Source: Streptomyces sp. NBC_01481
GTDB lineage: Bacteria > Actinomycetota > Actinomycetes > Streptomycetales > Streptomycetaceae
Direction: 5' to 3'
Length of the DNA: 64,000 bases
Assembly (NCBI RefSeq): GCF_026339995.1
Contig: NZ_JAPEPT010000002.1
Location: 669,001 to 733,000, forward strand
In this document: positions 43,901 through 52,372 of the stretch, in pieces
Layout of the letters: each line of letters begins with the position of its first letter
How positions within the stretch are numbered: the stretch's first letter is position 1
The notes under the pieces: generated by a model
The model's input: the letters and a program-made list of their open reading frames with translations, nothing else
The model's database searches: none
What the model was told of the DNA's origin: nothing
Position numbers and translations under genes: made by a program

Positions 43901-44535
43901 GCCACAGCCTTGCCCACCACCGGTGCGAGCCCCGCCGAACGCCCGACCGCCCCGGTGTCGCCGCACTGCTCGAGCCAGTTGGCGAGCATCAGATGCCCGT
44001 GCTCGGTGAGGACCGACTCGGGGTGGAACTGCACGCCCTCGACAGCCAGTTCACGGTGGCGCAGCCCCATGATGATGCCGTCCGCGGTCCGTGCCGTGAC
44101 CTCCAGCTCGTCCGGGAGCTCCGCCGGCTCCGCGGCCAGCGAGTGGTAGCGGGTCGCCGTGAACGGCGAAGGCAGCCCCGCGAAGACGCCCTTGCCCTCG
44201 TGCGTGACCGGCGAGGTCTTGCCGTGCAGCAGCTCGGGAGCGCGGCCCACCACGCCGCCGTACGCCACCGCCATCGACTGCATCCCCAGGCAGACGCCGA
44301 AGACCGGCACCGCGGTGTCGGCGCAGTGGCGCACCATCTCGATGCACACACCTGCCTGCTCGGGCGCTCCGGGCCCGGGGGACAGCAGCACCCCGTCGAA
44401 GCCGTCCTGCGCATGCGCCGGCGCCACCTCGTCGTTGCGCACGACCTCGCACTCCGCACCCAGTTGGTACAGGTACTGGACGAGGTTGAAGACGAAGCTG
44501 TCGTAGTTGTCGACGACGAGGATGCGCGCGCTCAT
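43897..44535 (-). CDS. Glutamine amidotransferase, TrpG/PabA type
   Basis: 212 residues from ATG 44535. Class I glutaminase: LVVDNYDSFVFNLVQYLYQL, LSPGPGAPEQAG, the nucleophile in FGVCLGMQSMAVAYGG, and GVQFHPES with catalytic His and Glu. It supplies ammonia for anthranilate or aminodeoxychorismate synthesis; the synthase partner is not nearby. Coupled by ATGA to the small upstream gene and by GTGA to the sortase. Confidence 0.9.
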   Translation of the reverse strand: MSARILVVDNYDSFVFNLVQYLYQLGAECEVVRNDEVAPAHAQDGFDGVLLSPGPGAPEQAGVCIEMVRHCADTAVPVFGVCLGMQSMAVAYGGVVGRAPELLHGKTSPVTHEGKGVFAGLPSPFTATRYHSLAAEPAELPDELEVTARTADGIIMGLRHRELAVEGVQFHPESVLTEHGHLMLANWLEQCGDTGAVGRSAGLAPVVGKAVA

Positions 44536-44705
44536 CGGGCCGCCCCCGCTCCGTCGACCGTCACATCGTTGAACGGAAGCAGCGGCTCCGCCCACGGGAA
44601 GACGTACTGGAACAGCACGTAGACGACCGCGAGGATCAGCACGAGCGAGAGAACTGCCCGCACCCATGCGTTGCCCGGCAGATGCCGCCAGATCCAGCCG
44701 TACAT
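44532..44705 (-). CDS. Small conserved single-helix membrane protein
   Basis: 57 residues: MYGWIWRHLPGNAWVR, one helix (AVLSLVLILAVVYVLFQYVF), and a short tail WAEPLLPFNDVTVDG. Such a protein is conserved beside the amidotransferase and sortases in Streptomyces. Function unknown. Its TGA overlaps the next ATG. Confidence 0.75.
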   Translation of the reverse strand: MYGWIWRHLPGNAWVRAVLSLVLILAVVYVLFQYVFPWAEPLLPFNDVTVDGAGAAR

Positions 44706-44761
44706 GCTGTCCCTTTCCGTTTGGTACCGCACCAGACTAAAGGGCCGCAGGGGCACATGGG

Positions 44762-45481
44762 TCAGCTGCGCAAAGCTTCCGGTTTGCCGTCGGTCACAGG
44801 CTGGGTGGCGTCCAGATGCGCCCAGGCGATCAGCCGGTGGCTGCTGCCCCACTCCGGATCACAGGTGGTCAGCGTCAGATAACGCCCCGGCCCGTCGAAG
44901 CCCGACTTCCTGGGGACGGGGTCGATGACGCCGGTGTCGCTCGGGACGGTCCGGTAGGGCTCCCGGTCGACGCGGTACGTGAACCAGGTCGTCCCGTCCG
45001 TCAGCACCACCGCGTCACCCGGCCGCAGCTCCGGGAAGTCCTTGAAGGGATCGCCGTACGTGCGCCGGTGGCCGGCGACCGAGAAGTTACCGCTGCCGCC
45101 GAGGACGGTGGTGGAGGCGTAGTGCCCGAGGCCCTTCTTGAGGGTGCCCGTCGAGGTGCCTTCCAGGACCGGCCAGTCCCAACTCCTGCCGAAGCGGGGG
45201 ATGTACATGACCGCGAAGGGATGCCCATCGCGGTACCGCTCGGGGGCGGGAGGGGCGGGTGTCGTCGTGCGCTCCGGAGCCGGGGTGGCAGCGGGAGCCT
45301 GGACCGGACCCTGCGACCACTGCTCCTGGAGCCTGTCGATCTGTCCGTCGGTGGCGTCGGCTGCCTTGATTCCGGTCCAGAACATGACGTAGACGACGAA
45401 GAGCACGATCAAGGTGCCGGCGGTGATGCAGAGTTCGCTGAAGGTCCTGACGATCAGCCGTACCGATAGCGTCCGTCCCAC
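44762..45481 (-). CDS. Class E sortase, third of three
   Basis: 239 residues from GTG 45481 (VGRTLSVRLIVRT). Helix at ~15-37 (TAGTLIVLFVVYVMFW), a Pro/Ala linker, then the sortase domain with VAGHRRTYGDPFKDF, TLTTCDPEWGSSH and RLIAWAHL. Catalytic His, Cys and Arg are all present. Lies 14 bp after the DUF881 gene. Confidence 0.9.
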   Translation of the reverse strand: MGRTLSVRLIVRTFSELCITAGTLIVLFVVYVMFWTGIKAADATDGQIDRLQEQWSQGPVQAPAATPAPERTTTPAPPAPERYRDGHPFAVMYIPRFGRSWDWPVLEGTSTGTLKKGLGHYASTTVLGGSGNFSVAGHRRTYGDPFKDFPELRPGDAVVLTDGTTWFTYRVDREPYRTVPSDTGVIDPVPRKSGFDGPGRYLTLTTCDPEWGSSHRLIAWAHLDATQPVTDGKPEALRS

Positions 45482-45495
45482 CGTCCCCCCAGGGG

Positions 45496-46239
45496 CTACT
45501 GCACGGGCTTCGCGTAGTGGAGATCCACTGTGCCCGAGTAGCCGGGGAGAGTCACCGCCTTGCGCTCGTCGACCTTCCAGCCGAGCCCGTAGGCCTTCAC
45601 ATACAGCTGGTAGTTCTGGATCGCGGGGGACTCGGCGAGCGCCTTCTCGAGCGCGCCCCGGTCGCCGACGGCCGTGACCTTGTACGGCGGGGAGTAGACG
45701 CGGCCCTGGAGGATCAGAGTGTTGCCCACGCAGCGCACGGCGCTGGTGGAGATCAGCCGCTGGTCCATGACCTGGATTCCTCTGGCGCCGCCCTGCCACA
45801 GGGCGTTCACGACGGCCTGCAGGTCCTGCTGGTGGATGACCAGGTCGTTGGCCTGCGGCTCGGGGTAGCCGGGGGCTGCCTGGGCATTCGGCGGGGCGTC
45901 GTTGAGGGTGACGCTGAGAGCGGGTCCGCTGACCGACGAGGTGCCCGAGGCCTTCTCCAGGGCGCCGAGCCTGGCGTCCTCGGCCTTGGTGGAGCCGTCG
46001 TCGCGCCGGGCCAGGGCGTCGACGTCGTCCCGTACCGCCGCGGTGGACTCGTCCAGGTCGGCGTTCTTGGTGCTGCGCTGCTGGATCAGGTCGGAGAGCT
46101 TCAGCATCGACGCGTCCGTACGGATATTGGTGCCCTTGGCGGTATTGAAGCTGGTCACGAAGATCAGCCCGGCAAGGGCGAAGACGGCAGCCGTCAGGAG
46201 CCGGACGGTCCCGCCCGTCACCCGACCACCACCCCTCAT
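45496..46239 (-). CDS. DUF881 membrane protein
   Basis: 247 residues. An N-terminal anchor (RLLTAAVFALAGLIFVTSF) is followed by a coiled coil (LSDLIQQRSTKNADLDESTA) and the DUF881 core (NDLVIHQQDLQAVVNALWQG, GARGIQVMDQRLISTSAVRC and ending DLHYAKPVQ). Function unknown; conserved next to division genes in actinobacteria and divergent from crgA here. Confidence 0.88.
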   Translation of the reverse strand: MRGGGRVTGGTVRLLTAAVFALAGLIFVTSFNTAKGTNIRTDASMLKLSDLIQQRSTKNADLDESTAAVRDDVDALARRDDGSTKAEDARLGALEKASGTSSVSGPALSVTLNDAPPNAQAAPGYPEPQANDLVIHQQDLQAVVNALWQGGARGIQVMDQRLISTSAVRCVGNTLILQGRVYSPPYKVTAVGDRGALEKALAESPAIQNYQLYVKAYGLGWKVDERKAVTLPGYSGTVDLHYAKPVQ

Positions 46240-46452
46240 CGAGCTTCGCCACCTTCCTGTTCGTCGAAGCGGTTGTCCGGACCTTGGGGGGAGTCGGCAG
46301 AATTGCTCAACGTACCCTTATCTCCTTAGGCGCCGCGGAAGCACTACGCTAACGGACGCCCGGGGGAGGCGGTGGTCCCCCTCGCTCCAGCCCCTGGCGT
46401 CAAGCCACAGTTCCCTGCGCGGTCACGCAGCGCATCGACAGGAGAGTCCCTC

Positions 46453-46710
46453 GTGCCGAAGTCACGTATCCGCAAGAAGGCCGACTTCACGCCGCCGCCG
46501 GCGTCGAAGCAGGCGACCAGCATCAAGCTGACCAGCCGCAGCTGGGTCGCACCGGTGATGCTCGCGCTGTTCCTGATCGGACTGGCCTGGATCGTCCTCT
46601 TCTATGTCACTGAGGGCGACCTTCCGATCAAGAGCTTCGGCAACTGGAACATTGTTGCCGGCTTCGGCTTCATCGCCGCCGGCTTCGGCGTATCGACCCA
46701 GTGGAAGTAG
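46453..46710 (+). CDS. crgA: Cell division protein CrgA
   Basis: 85 residues from GTG 46453, with AGGAGAG upstream. Basic N-terminus ([15 protein letters not shown]) and two helices ([20 protein letters not shown] and [15 protein letters not shown]) ending in STQWK, the normal length and layout of CrgA. It recruits or restrains the FtsZ divisome in Streptomyces. Confidence 0.93.
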   Translation: MPKSRIRKKADFTPPPASKQATSIKLTSRSWVAPVMLALFLIGLAWIVLFYVTEGDLPIKSFGNWNIVAGFGFIAAGFGVSTQWK

Positions 46711-46746
46711 CTTCTCCGCAGCCTCGTCGTCAAGCCCTGCCCCGAG

Positions 46747-46800
46747 GTTATCCACAGCGTTGTCCACAGTGGGGAAAAGTTCAGACGATCTGTGGATAAC
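46747..46800. promoter_or_regulatory. DnaA box cluster, main part
   Basis: TTATCCACA (46748-46756), TTGTCCACA (46760-46768) and, reversed, TGTGGATAA (46791-46799). The outer two also form an 11-bp perfect inverted repeat (GTTATCCACAG/CTGTGGATAAC). TTGTCCACA is the Streptomyces DnaA-box consensus and TTATCCACA the E. coli one. Confidence 0.75.
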
Positions 46801-46938
46801 CCTCAAAGCATTGACGCCGGTGTGACTGCATCGGCCATCTTGATGAAGCGTCCCGCCCCTTGTCCCTGCTGGGAAAACCCAGCTCAGCGACAAGGGGCAC
46901 GCTTGTTCCCCACAGCATGCACAAGATCGACCACACGC

Positions 46939-46947
46939 TGTGGACAA
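46939..46947 (-). promoter_or_regulatory. Fourth DnaA box
   Basis: TGTGGACAA is the reverse complement of the consensus TTGTCCACA. It lies 20 bp from the end of the rhomboid gene and about 140 bp from the main group. Confidence 0.65.
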
Positions 46948-46966
46948 CTTTGGGGAAAGGTCTCGC

Positions 46967-47863
46967 TCAGGTGAGCGCGGCGGTCCTGGCCACCACGGTG
47001 ACGATCACAGCGACCAGGATCAGTGCGCAGGTGCCGTACTGGACCAGAGCTCGGCGCTCGGTCGGCGCGTGCACCATGGCGTACCCGACGACCACACCGC
47101 CGACGAGCCCGCCGATATGGGCCTGCCAGGCGATGTTGAACGCCGGGTTGAAGGTGAAGATCAGGTTGATCACCAGCAGCGCGATGACCGGCCGCATGTC
47201 GTAGTTCATTCGCCGCATGAGTACGGCGGTCGCGCCGAAGAGGCCGAAGACGGCGCCGGAAGCGCCGAGCGAGGGCTGGTTCGCGTCGGCGAGCAGATAC
47301 GTCAGCGCGCTGCCCGCCAAGCCGGAGAGCACGTACAGGGTGAGGTAGCGCGCGCGTCCGAGGGCGGCTTCCAGAGGGCCGCCGATCCACCACAGGCTGA
47401 GCATGTTGAATGCGATGTGGATATAGCTGCCGTGCAGGAACATCGACGTCAGCAGCCGGTACCACTGCCCCTCCGCGACGCCCTCGACATCTCCGAGCAC
47501 CGGGACGAAGGCGCGCCCGATCAGGTCGAACTGGTCGGTGAACCGGTCCCCGAGCGACAGCTGCAGCAGGAAGACGGCGAGGTTGATCCCGATCAGGAGC
47601 TTGGTCAGCAGGCGCGGATCAGCGGTGACCGTGCCGCCCGCGATGGTCCGCGGTCGCGTGGCCGACGGCGCGTGTCCCGTACCGGATCCCGAACGGACAC
47701 ATTCCGGGCACTGAAATCCGACCGACGCGCTGACCATGCACTCCGTGCAGATGGGCCGCTCGCAACGGGTGCACCTGATGCCCGTCTCGCGGCCCGGATG
47801 CCGGTAGCAGCTGGGGCCGTGCGCGTCCTGCGGCTGCTGCCCACTGCCTGGCGCCTGGTCCAT
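46967..47863 (-). CDS. Rhomboid-family intramembrane serine protease
   Basis: 298 residues from ATG 47863. The N-terminal ~55 residues hold a B-box-like zinc finger (CYRHPGRETGIRCTRCERPI, CTECMVSASVGFQCPEC). Six helices follow, with the catalytic GASGAVFGLFG (Ser) and AHIGGLVGG (His). It cleaves transmembrane substrates, which are unknown here. The zinc-finger form is common in actinobacteria. Confidence 0.92.
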   Translation of the reverse strand: MDQAPGSGQQPQDAHGPSCYRHPGRETGIRCTRCERPICTECMVSASVGFQCPECVRSGSGTGHAPSATRPRTIAGGTVTADPRLLTKLLIGINLAVFLLQLSLGDRFTDQFDLIGRAFVPVLGDVEGVAEGQWYRLLTSMFLHGSYIHIAFNMLSLWWIGGPLEAALGRARYLTLYVLSGLAGSALTYLLADANQPSLGASGAVFGLFGATAVLMRRMNYDMRPVIALLVINLIFTFNPAFNIAWQAHIGGLVGGVVVGYAMVHAPTERRALVQYGTCALILVAVIVTVVARTAALT

Positions 47864-47894
47864 GAGGTCCCTCTGTCTCCCTAGCTCAACACAC

Positions 47895-47926
47895 CGCCCC
47901 GCCCATCCATACGGATGAGCGGGGCG
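47895..47926 (-). terminator. Terminator after the cyclophilin gene
   Basis: A 14-bp stem with one mismatch (CGCCCCGCCCATCC with GGATGAGCGGGGCG) and loop ATAC, about 70 bp beyond the cyclophilin stop and before the rhomboid start. Confidence 0.75.
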
Positions 47927-47994
47927 AATTGGTTCCCCTGGGTTCCCCTCGGGTCCCTGAGGATCCCGGGGGCAGCACAGGGGCACCGCGGGGC

Positions 47995-48528
47995 TCAGCC
48001 CTCGCGGGTCTCCACGACGACCGACTCGATCACGACATCGCTCAGCGGGCGGTCGGTGCGCGGGTTGGTCTGGGTGGAGGCGATCGCGTCCACGACCTTC
48101 TTGCCGGTCTCGCTGCTGACCTCGCCGAAGATGGTGTGCTTGCGGGTCAGCCAGGCGGTGGGCGACACGGTGATGAAGAACTGCGAGCCATTGGTGCCCG
48201 GGCCGGCGTTCGCCATGGCCAGCAGGTACGGCTTGTCGAAGCCGAGGTCCGGGTGGAACTCGTCCTGGAACTCGTACCCCGGGCCGCCCGTGCCGTTGCC
48301 CAGCGGGTCACCGGCCTGGATCATGAAGCCGCTGATCACGCGGTGGAAGACCGTGCCGTCGTACAGCTTGTCCGTGGACTTCTTTCCGGTCGCCGGGTGG
48401 GTCCACTCACGCTCACCCTTGGCGAGCTCCACGAAGTTCTTGACCGTCTTGGGCGCGTGGTTCGGCAGAAGCCGGATCTCGATGTCGCCTTGGTTGGTCT
48501 TCAAGGTGGCGTACAGCTGCTCGGCCAC
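47995..48528 (-). CDS. Cyclophilin-type peptidyl-prolyl isomerase
   Basis: 177 residues from GTG 48528, with GGAAGG upstream. Cyclophilin core: FHRVISGFMIQAGDPLGNGT, GPGTNGSQFFITVSPTAWL and KHTIFGEV. The active-site Arg (FHR), Gln and Phe of the family are in place. No signal peptide, so cytoplasmic. It catalyses proline isomerisation in folding. Confidence 0.93.
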   Translation of the reverse strand: MAEQLYATLKTNQGDIEIRLLPNHAPKTVKNFVELAKGEREWTHPATGKKSTDKLYDGTVFHRVISGFMIQAGDPLGNGTGGPGYEFQDEFHPDLGFDKPYLLAMANAGPGTNGSQFFITVSPTAWLTRKHTIFGEVSSETGKKVVDAIASTQTNPRTDRPLSDVVIESVVVETREG

Positions 48529-48801
48529 GATCTGCCTTCCGTAAGTCTGCTCTGACGTCCCACGATCCTCGCACGCGAGAGCAGTCCACGGATAAAAGGC
48601 GTCGAGTCCTCGACGAAGCGGCGCGTTGTGGGGCGAACCGTGGCATCGTCGTCCGCAAGGTCCCTACATGACCCGGATGCCCGCCCCGCATGCCGAGGCC
48701 GCACTCAACAGGCATGATTTCCAAACGGGTGGAAAGGCGAAACTATGCCTAACTGGAAGTAAAGCCCAGCCACCCAGAACGCCACCGAGGAGGAGGATCC
48801 C

Positions 48802-49482
48802 GTGACCCGCATGGACAGCGTGCGCGCCGCGACCGGTACGGCGAAGGACAGCGTGCTGCACGCCGCGGAAGTGGTGGCGCCCTACGCCGGTACGGCCAAG
48901 GACCAGGCCGCGCACTATGCGCACGAGGCCCGCGTACGGCTCGCGCCCAAAGTCTCCAAGGCCGCTACTCAGGCCCGTGTTCAGTACGACGCGCGTGTTG
49001 CGCCGCGTGTGCCGCCGAAGGTGGACGAGGCAGCGCACCGAGCCGCGGTTCAGGCTCGGAGGGCGGCTCGTCAGGCGGCGGACTACACCGTTCCGCGTGT
49101 GGAGCAGGCGGTGGCCGTCGCTCTGCCCGTACGGGAGGAGGCTCTTGCCCGCTCCGCTGCCGCACTGGCCGCACTGCGCGGACAGGTGACGGCGAAGGAA
49201 ATTCAGAAGCTGATGAGGAAGCACGAGCGGCGCTCGAAGGCCGCGCGGCTCGCCAAGGGTCTCGCGATCATCGGTGTGCTGGTCGGTGGGGCAGTCGCGG
49301 CCTGGAAGTGGTGGGACAAGCAGGCCAACCCCGACTGGCTGGTGGAACCGCCCGCTGCCACGGAGGTCTCCGACCGAGCCCCGCTGTCGTCCGTCGACGG
49401 CAGTGAGCAGGGAGACCTGGACCCCGAGGTGCAGGCGAAGCAGGACGAGGCGGAGGCTGGTGACCGCGACGATCAGCGCTGA
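48802..49482 (+). CDS. DUF5324 membrane-anchored coiled protein
   Basis: 226 residues from GTG 48802, with GAGGAGGA upstream. Ala- and Lys-rich amphipathic repeats (TGTAKDSVLHAAEVVAPYAG, repeated with Tyr-Ala-Gly) to ~120, a charged stretch (KLMRKHERRSKAARLAKG) and one helix (LAIIGVLVGGAVAAWKWW), then an acidic tail. Matches the DUF5324 pattern seen near the Streptomyces origin. Function not established. Confidence 0.8.
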   Translation: MTRMDSVRAATGTAKDSVLHAAEVVAPYAGTAKDQAAHYAHEARVRLAPKVSKAATQARVQYDARVAPRVPPKVDEAAHRAAVQARRAARQAADYTVPRVEQAVAVALPVREEALARSAAALAALRGQVTAKEIQKLMRKHERRSKAARLAKGLAIIGVLVGGAVAAWKWWDKQANPDWLVEPPAATEVSDRAPLSSVDGSEQGDLDPEVQAKQDEAEAGDRDDQR

Positions 49483-49537
49483 TCGCATGCCGCCCGTGTG
49501 GCAGGTGGCGCCGGGAGAGGTGGGCGATCCCGGCGCC

Positions 49538-49945
49538 TCATGCCGAGGCGGGCGCCGTGTCGGCGACGCGGGCAGGGGCCGGGCTCGACCCGATGTCCGC
49601 GATGTCGGCGCTGTCGGCGTCGGTCGCGGGCAGGTGACGGGTGGCCGGCGACGATCCATGGGCCTCGGCGCGGATGCGCTGCTTGATGGTGGGTGGCAGC
49701 GATCTGTCGCGCGCGACGGGGCTCCACTGTGTAACGGGGCTCCATCGCGTGCTGGGCGCGGGCACCGTCGGCCGGACGGGCTGCCGGCGCACCTGCTGCG
49801 GCAGGACCGGCGCCTTGGGAGTCCCGACGGCCGGCCGGCGCGCGGCGGCGGTGGCGGTGGCGGTGGTCAGCCCCACCGAGGCAAGCAGCGCAAAGAACGC
49901 GGTGATGAACGCGGTCCACAGATTTCTGACCTTCATGGCGGCCAT
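49538..49945 (-). CDS. DUF6344-like exported protein
   Basis: 135 residues. Signal peptide (KVRNLWTAFITAFFALLASV then GLTTATATAAARRP) and a Pro/Arg/Ala-rich mature part with repeats TQWSPVAR/TRWSPVTQ. No catalytic motif. The start could be ATG 49945 or 49936. Assigned to DUF6344 from overall pattern only. Confidence 0.6.
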   Translation of the reverse strand: MAAMKVRNLWTAFITAFFALLASVGLTTATATAAARRPAVGTPKAPVLPQQVRRQPVRPTVPAPSTRWSPVTQWSPVARDRSLPPTIKQRIRAEAHGSSPATRHLPATDADSADIADIGSSPAPARVADTAPASA

Positions 49946-50112
49946 GACCCCTCGCTTTCGGGTTGAGCGATCTACATACCTTTCTCATGATGTGTACGCA
50001 TCTCGGGAAGTGGGGGAGCGACGCCGCCGCTGCGCAGCTCTTCCGATGAACACCACCCGGACGGCCCATTCCACGGTGCGGGCGGGGCGGAGAGGCAGTA
50101 CAAGGCAGTGAA

Positions 50113-50153
50113 AAGGGCGCTCCGATCTGTTCTCGACAGATCGGAGCGCCCTT
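50113..50153 (-). terminator. Terminator of tRNA-Ala
   Basis: An 18-bp perfect stem (starting AAGGGCGCTCC) with loop TCTCG, 8 bp beyond the tRNA 3' end. Confidence 0.85.
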
Positions 50154-50160
50154 GTCGCTG

Positions 50161-50233
50161 TGGAGCCTAGGGGAGTCGAACCCCTGACATCTGCCATGCA
50201 AAGACAGCGCTCTACCAACTGAGCTAAGGCCCC
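50161..50233 (-). tRNA. tRNA-Ala (anticodon TGC)
   Basis: 73 nt; acceptor stem GGGGCCT with AGGCTCC, discriminator A, D-arm AGCTCAGTTGGTAGAGC, anticodon loop CTTTGCATG, T-loop GGTTCGACTCC. CCA is not encoded. Confidence 0.95.
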
Positions 50234-50415
50234 GGAAGGGTGGGTACGGCCGAGCAGAAGCGTGCCTCGGCCACCGCCGCAGACCAGAGTACCGGGTGAC
50301 CCCCGGAATCCTGCAAAAGGATTGGGACTCCCGGTGGGCGACCACTCTCCGTAAGATGCTCGTCGAGGTTCGCAGCAGCGAAGCCCGCTTTGGGGAAAAG
50401 CGATGGGGAGACGCA

Positions 50416-50964
50416 ATGGACGCCGTGCAGCAGGAAACAACCGCAAGAGCCAGAGAGCTGCAGCGCAGCTGGTACGGAGAGCCGCTGGGGGCGCTCTTCC
50501 GTCGGCTCATCGATGATCTGGGCCTGAACCAGGCCCGCCTTGCCGCGGTGCTCGGGCTGTCGGCTCCGATGCTCTCCCAGCTGATGAGCGGCCAGCGCGC
50601 CAAGATCGGCAATCCCGCGGTGGTCCAGCGGGTGCAGGCTCTGCAGGATCTGGCGAGTCAGGTCGCCGACGGCAGTGTCAGCGCGGTCGAGGCGACGGAC
50701 CGGATGGAAGAGATCAAGAAATCGCAGGGTGGCTCCGTGCTGACCGGCACCAGCCAGAGCACAAGCAGCTCCGGAGCGCCGACAGTTCGCCGTGTCGTAC
50801 GCGAGATCCAGTCGCTGCTTCGTTCGGTTGCTGCGGCGGGCGACATCATCGATGCGGCGGACTCTCTCGCCCCGAGCCACCCCGAACTGGCAGAGTTCCT
50901 CCGGGTGTACGGCGCCGGTCGCACGGCCGACGCCGTCGCCCACTACGAGTCGCATCAGAGCTGA
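50416..50964 (+). CDS. Helix-turn-helix DNA-binding protein
   Basis: 182 residues from ATG 50416, with GGGGAG 5 bp upstream; a longer frame upstream crosses tRNA promoter DNA. HTH: LGLNQARLAAVLGLSAPMLS (about residues 36-55) followed by QLMSGQRAKIGNP. A Ser/Thr-rich linker and a C-terminal helical region (FLRVYGAGRTADAVAHYESH) complete it. Lies 46 bp before a Ser/Thr kinase gene, and the pair is conserved in Streptomyces. Probably a regulator controlled by that kinase (inference). Confidence 0.85.
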   Translation: MDAVQQETTARARELQRSWYGEPLGALFRRLIDDLGLNQARLAAVLGLSAPMLSQLMSGQRAKIGNPAVVQRVQALQDLASQVADGSVSAVEATDRMEEIKKSQGGSVLTGTSQSTSSSGAPTVRRVVREIQSLLRSVAAAGDIIDAADSLAPSHPELAEFLRVYGAGRTADAVAHYESHQS

Positions 50965-51010
50965 CCGAGGCAGTTGGCCTCACGAGGGAACGGGGAGCGG
51001 GCGCAGCGCA

Positions 51011-52357
51011 ATGGGTGAGGTCTTCGCTGGTCGGTACGAACTGATCGACCCGATCGGTCGCGGTGGTGTCGGTGCGGTGTGGCGGGCCTGGGACCAGCGG
51101 CGCCGTCGCTATGTGGCGGCCAAGGTGCTGCAGCAGAGCGATGCGCACACCCTGCTGCGCTTCGTCCGCGAACAGGCCCTGCGGATCGATCATCCCCATG
51201 TCCTCGCCCCGGCCAGCTGGGCCGCGGACGACGACAAGGTGCTGTTCACCATGGACCTGGTGAGCGGCGGGTCGCTGGCGCATGTCATCGGGGACTACGG
51301 CCCGCTGCCGCCCCGTTTTGTGTGCACGCTGCTCGATCAGCTGCTGTCCGGTCTGGCCGCGGTGCACGCGGAGGGGGTCGTGCACCGCGACATCAAGCCG
51401 GCGAACATCCTCATGGAAGCCACCGGGACCGGACGGCCGCATCTGCGGCTGTCCGACTTCGGGATCTCGATGCGCAAGGGTGAGCCACGGCTCACCGAGA
51501 CCAACTATGTGGTGGGCACGCCCGGTTACTTCGCGCCCGAGCAGATGATGGGCGCGGAGCCGGACTTCACGGCCGATCTCTTCGCGGTGGGTCTCGTCGC
51601 GCTCTATCTGCTCCAGGGCAAGAAGCCCGACTCCAGGGCGCTGGTCGAGCACTTCGCCAACATCGGCACTCCTGGTGCCCCTCAGGGCATCCCCGAACCG
51701 CTGTGGCAGGTGCTCGCCGGTCTGCTGCAGCCCGATCCGCAGGTGCGGTTCCGTACTGCCACGGGAGCGCGCAAGGCGCTCACGGCGGCTGTCGAGATGC
51801 TCCCGGAGCCCGGCGCCGACGACGAGCCCGTCGAGATCTTCGACCAGATCGGCCCGCTCCCCGCCGGATTCGGTCCCGAGGGCCCGACCGGCCCCGCACG
51901 GGACACCGCACCGGCTGCCCAGGCTCACGTACAGCAGCCGCTCCCGCCGTCGCAGACGGGCAGCTTCCATCTGGCCCCGCCACCGCAGCAGCCGTCCGCC
52001 CAACTCCCTTACACGGCCCAGCCGTCCACTCCGCCCCCGATGCCGGCGACCTCGGAGCCGACGCCCACGCCGACTCCCACCCCCACGCCCGTACCGGCCC
52101 ACAGCGCTTCCCCGCTGTACGCCCCCGCGCCCGAGCAGTCCGTGCAGTCCCCGACCGCTCCGACCGCCCCGGTGCCGTACGAACAAGCTCTTACCCGCGC
52201 TTACACCGCGCAGAGCCCGCAGGTTCCGCACGCGCACGCGCCAGTTCCGACGGCGGGCCGCAAGCGACCGGGACCGCCCCCGAAGGTCGCGGTCCCGGTG
52301 CTGCTTGTCGCGCTGCTCTGCTTCGCGGTGGGCATCTGGGCGCTGACCCAGGCCTGA
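51011..52357 (+). CDS. Ser/Thr protein kinase with Pro-rich juxtamembrane and C-terminal anchor
   Basis: 448 residues. Kinase domain: IGRGGVGAVWRA, Lys 38 in YVAAKVLQ, HRDIKPANILM, SDFGISMRKGE and PGYFAPEQ, to ~265. Then a long Pro/Ala/Thr region with a PTPTPTPTPTP run and one final helix (VAVPVLLVALLCFAVGIWAL) with almost no extracytoplasmic part. So it is a tail-anchored kinase without a sensor domain; its input must come from the cytoplasm or a partner. Confidence 0.92.
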   Translation: MGEVFAGRYELIDPIGRGGVGAVWRAWDQRRRRYVAAKVLQQSDAHTLLRFVREQALRIDHPHVLAPASWAADDDKVLFTMDLVSGGSLAHVIGDYGPLPPRFVCTLLDQLLSGLAAVHAEGVVHRDIKPANILMEATGTGRPHLRLSDFGISMRKGEPRLTETNYVVGTPGYFAPEQMMGAEPDFTADLFAVGLVALYLLQGKKPDSRALVEHFANIGTPGAPQGIPEPLWQVLAGLLQPDPQVRFRTATGARKALTAAVEMLPEPGADDEPVEIFDQIGPLPAGFGPEGPTGPARDTAPAAQAHVQQPLPPSQTGSFHLAPPPQQPSAQLPYTAQPSTPPPMPATSEPTPTPTPTPTPVPAHSASPLYAPAPEQSVQSPTAPTAPVPYEQALTRAYTAQSPQVPHAHAPVPTAGRKRPGPPPKVAVPVLLVALLCFAVGIWALTQA

Positions 52358-52372
52358 TCCCGCGGCCCTGAA

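Noticed and set aside
46747..46947. oriC at the DnaA box cluster
   Set aside because: Streptomyces oriC has about 19 boxes between dnaA and dnaN, beyond the right edge. Four boxes here are better seen as a secondary DnaA-binding site.
52021..52100. Tandem repeat resembling a CRISPR or VNTR
   Set aside because: It encodes the PTPTPTP run of the kinase linker, a common coding low-complexity tract.
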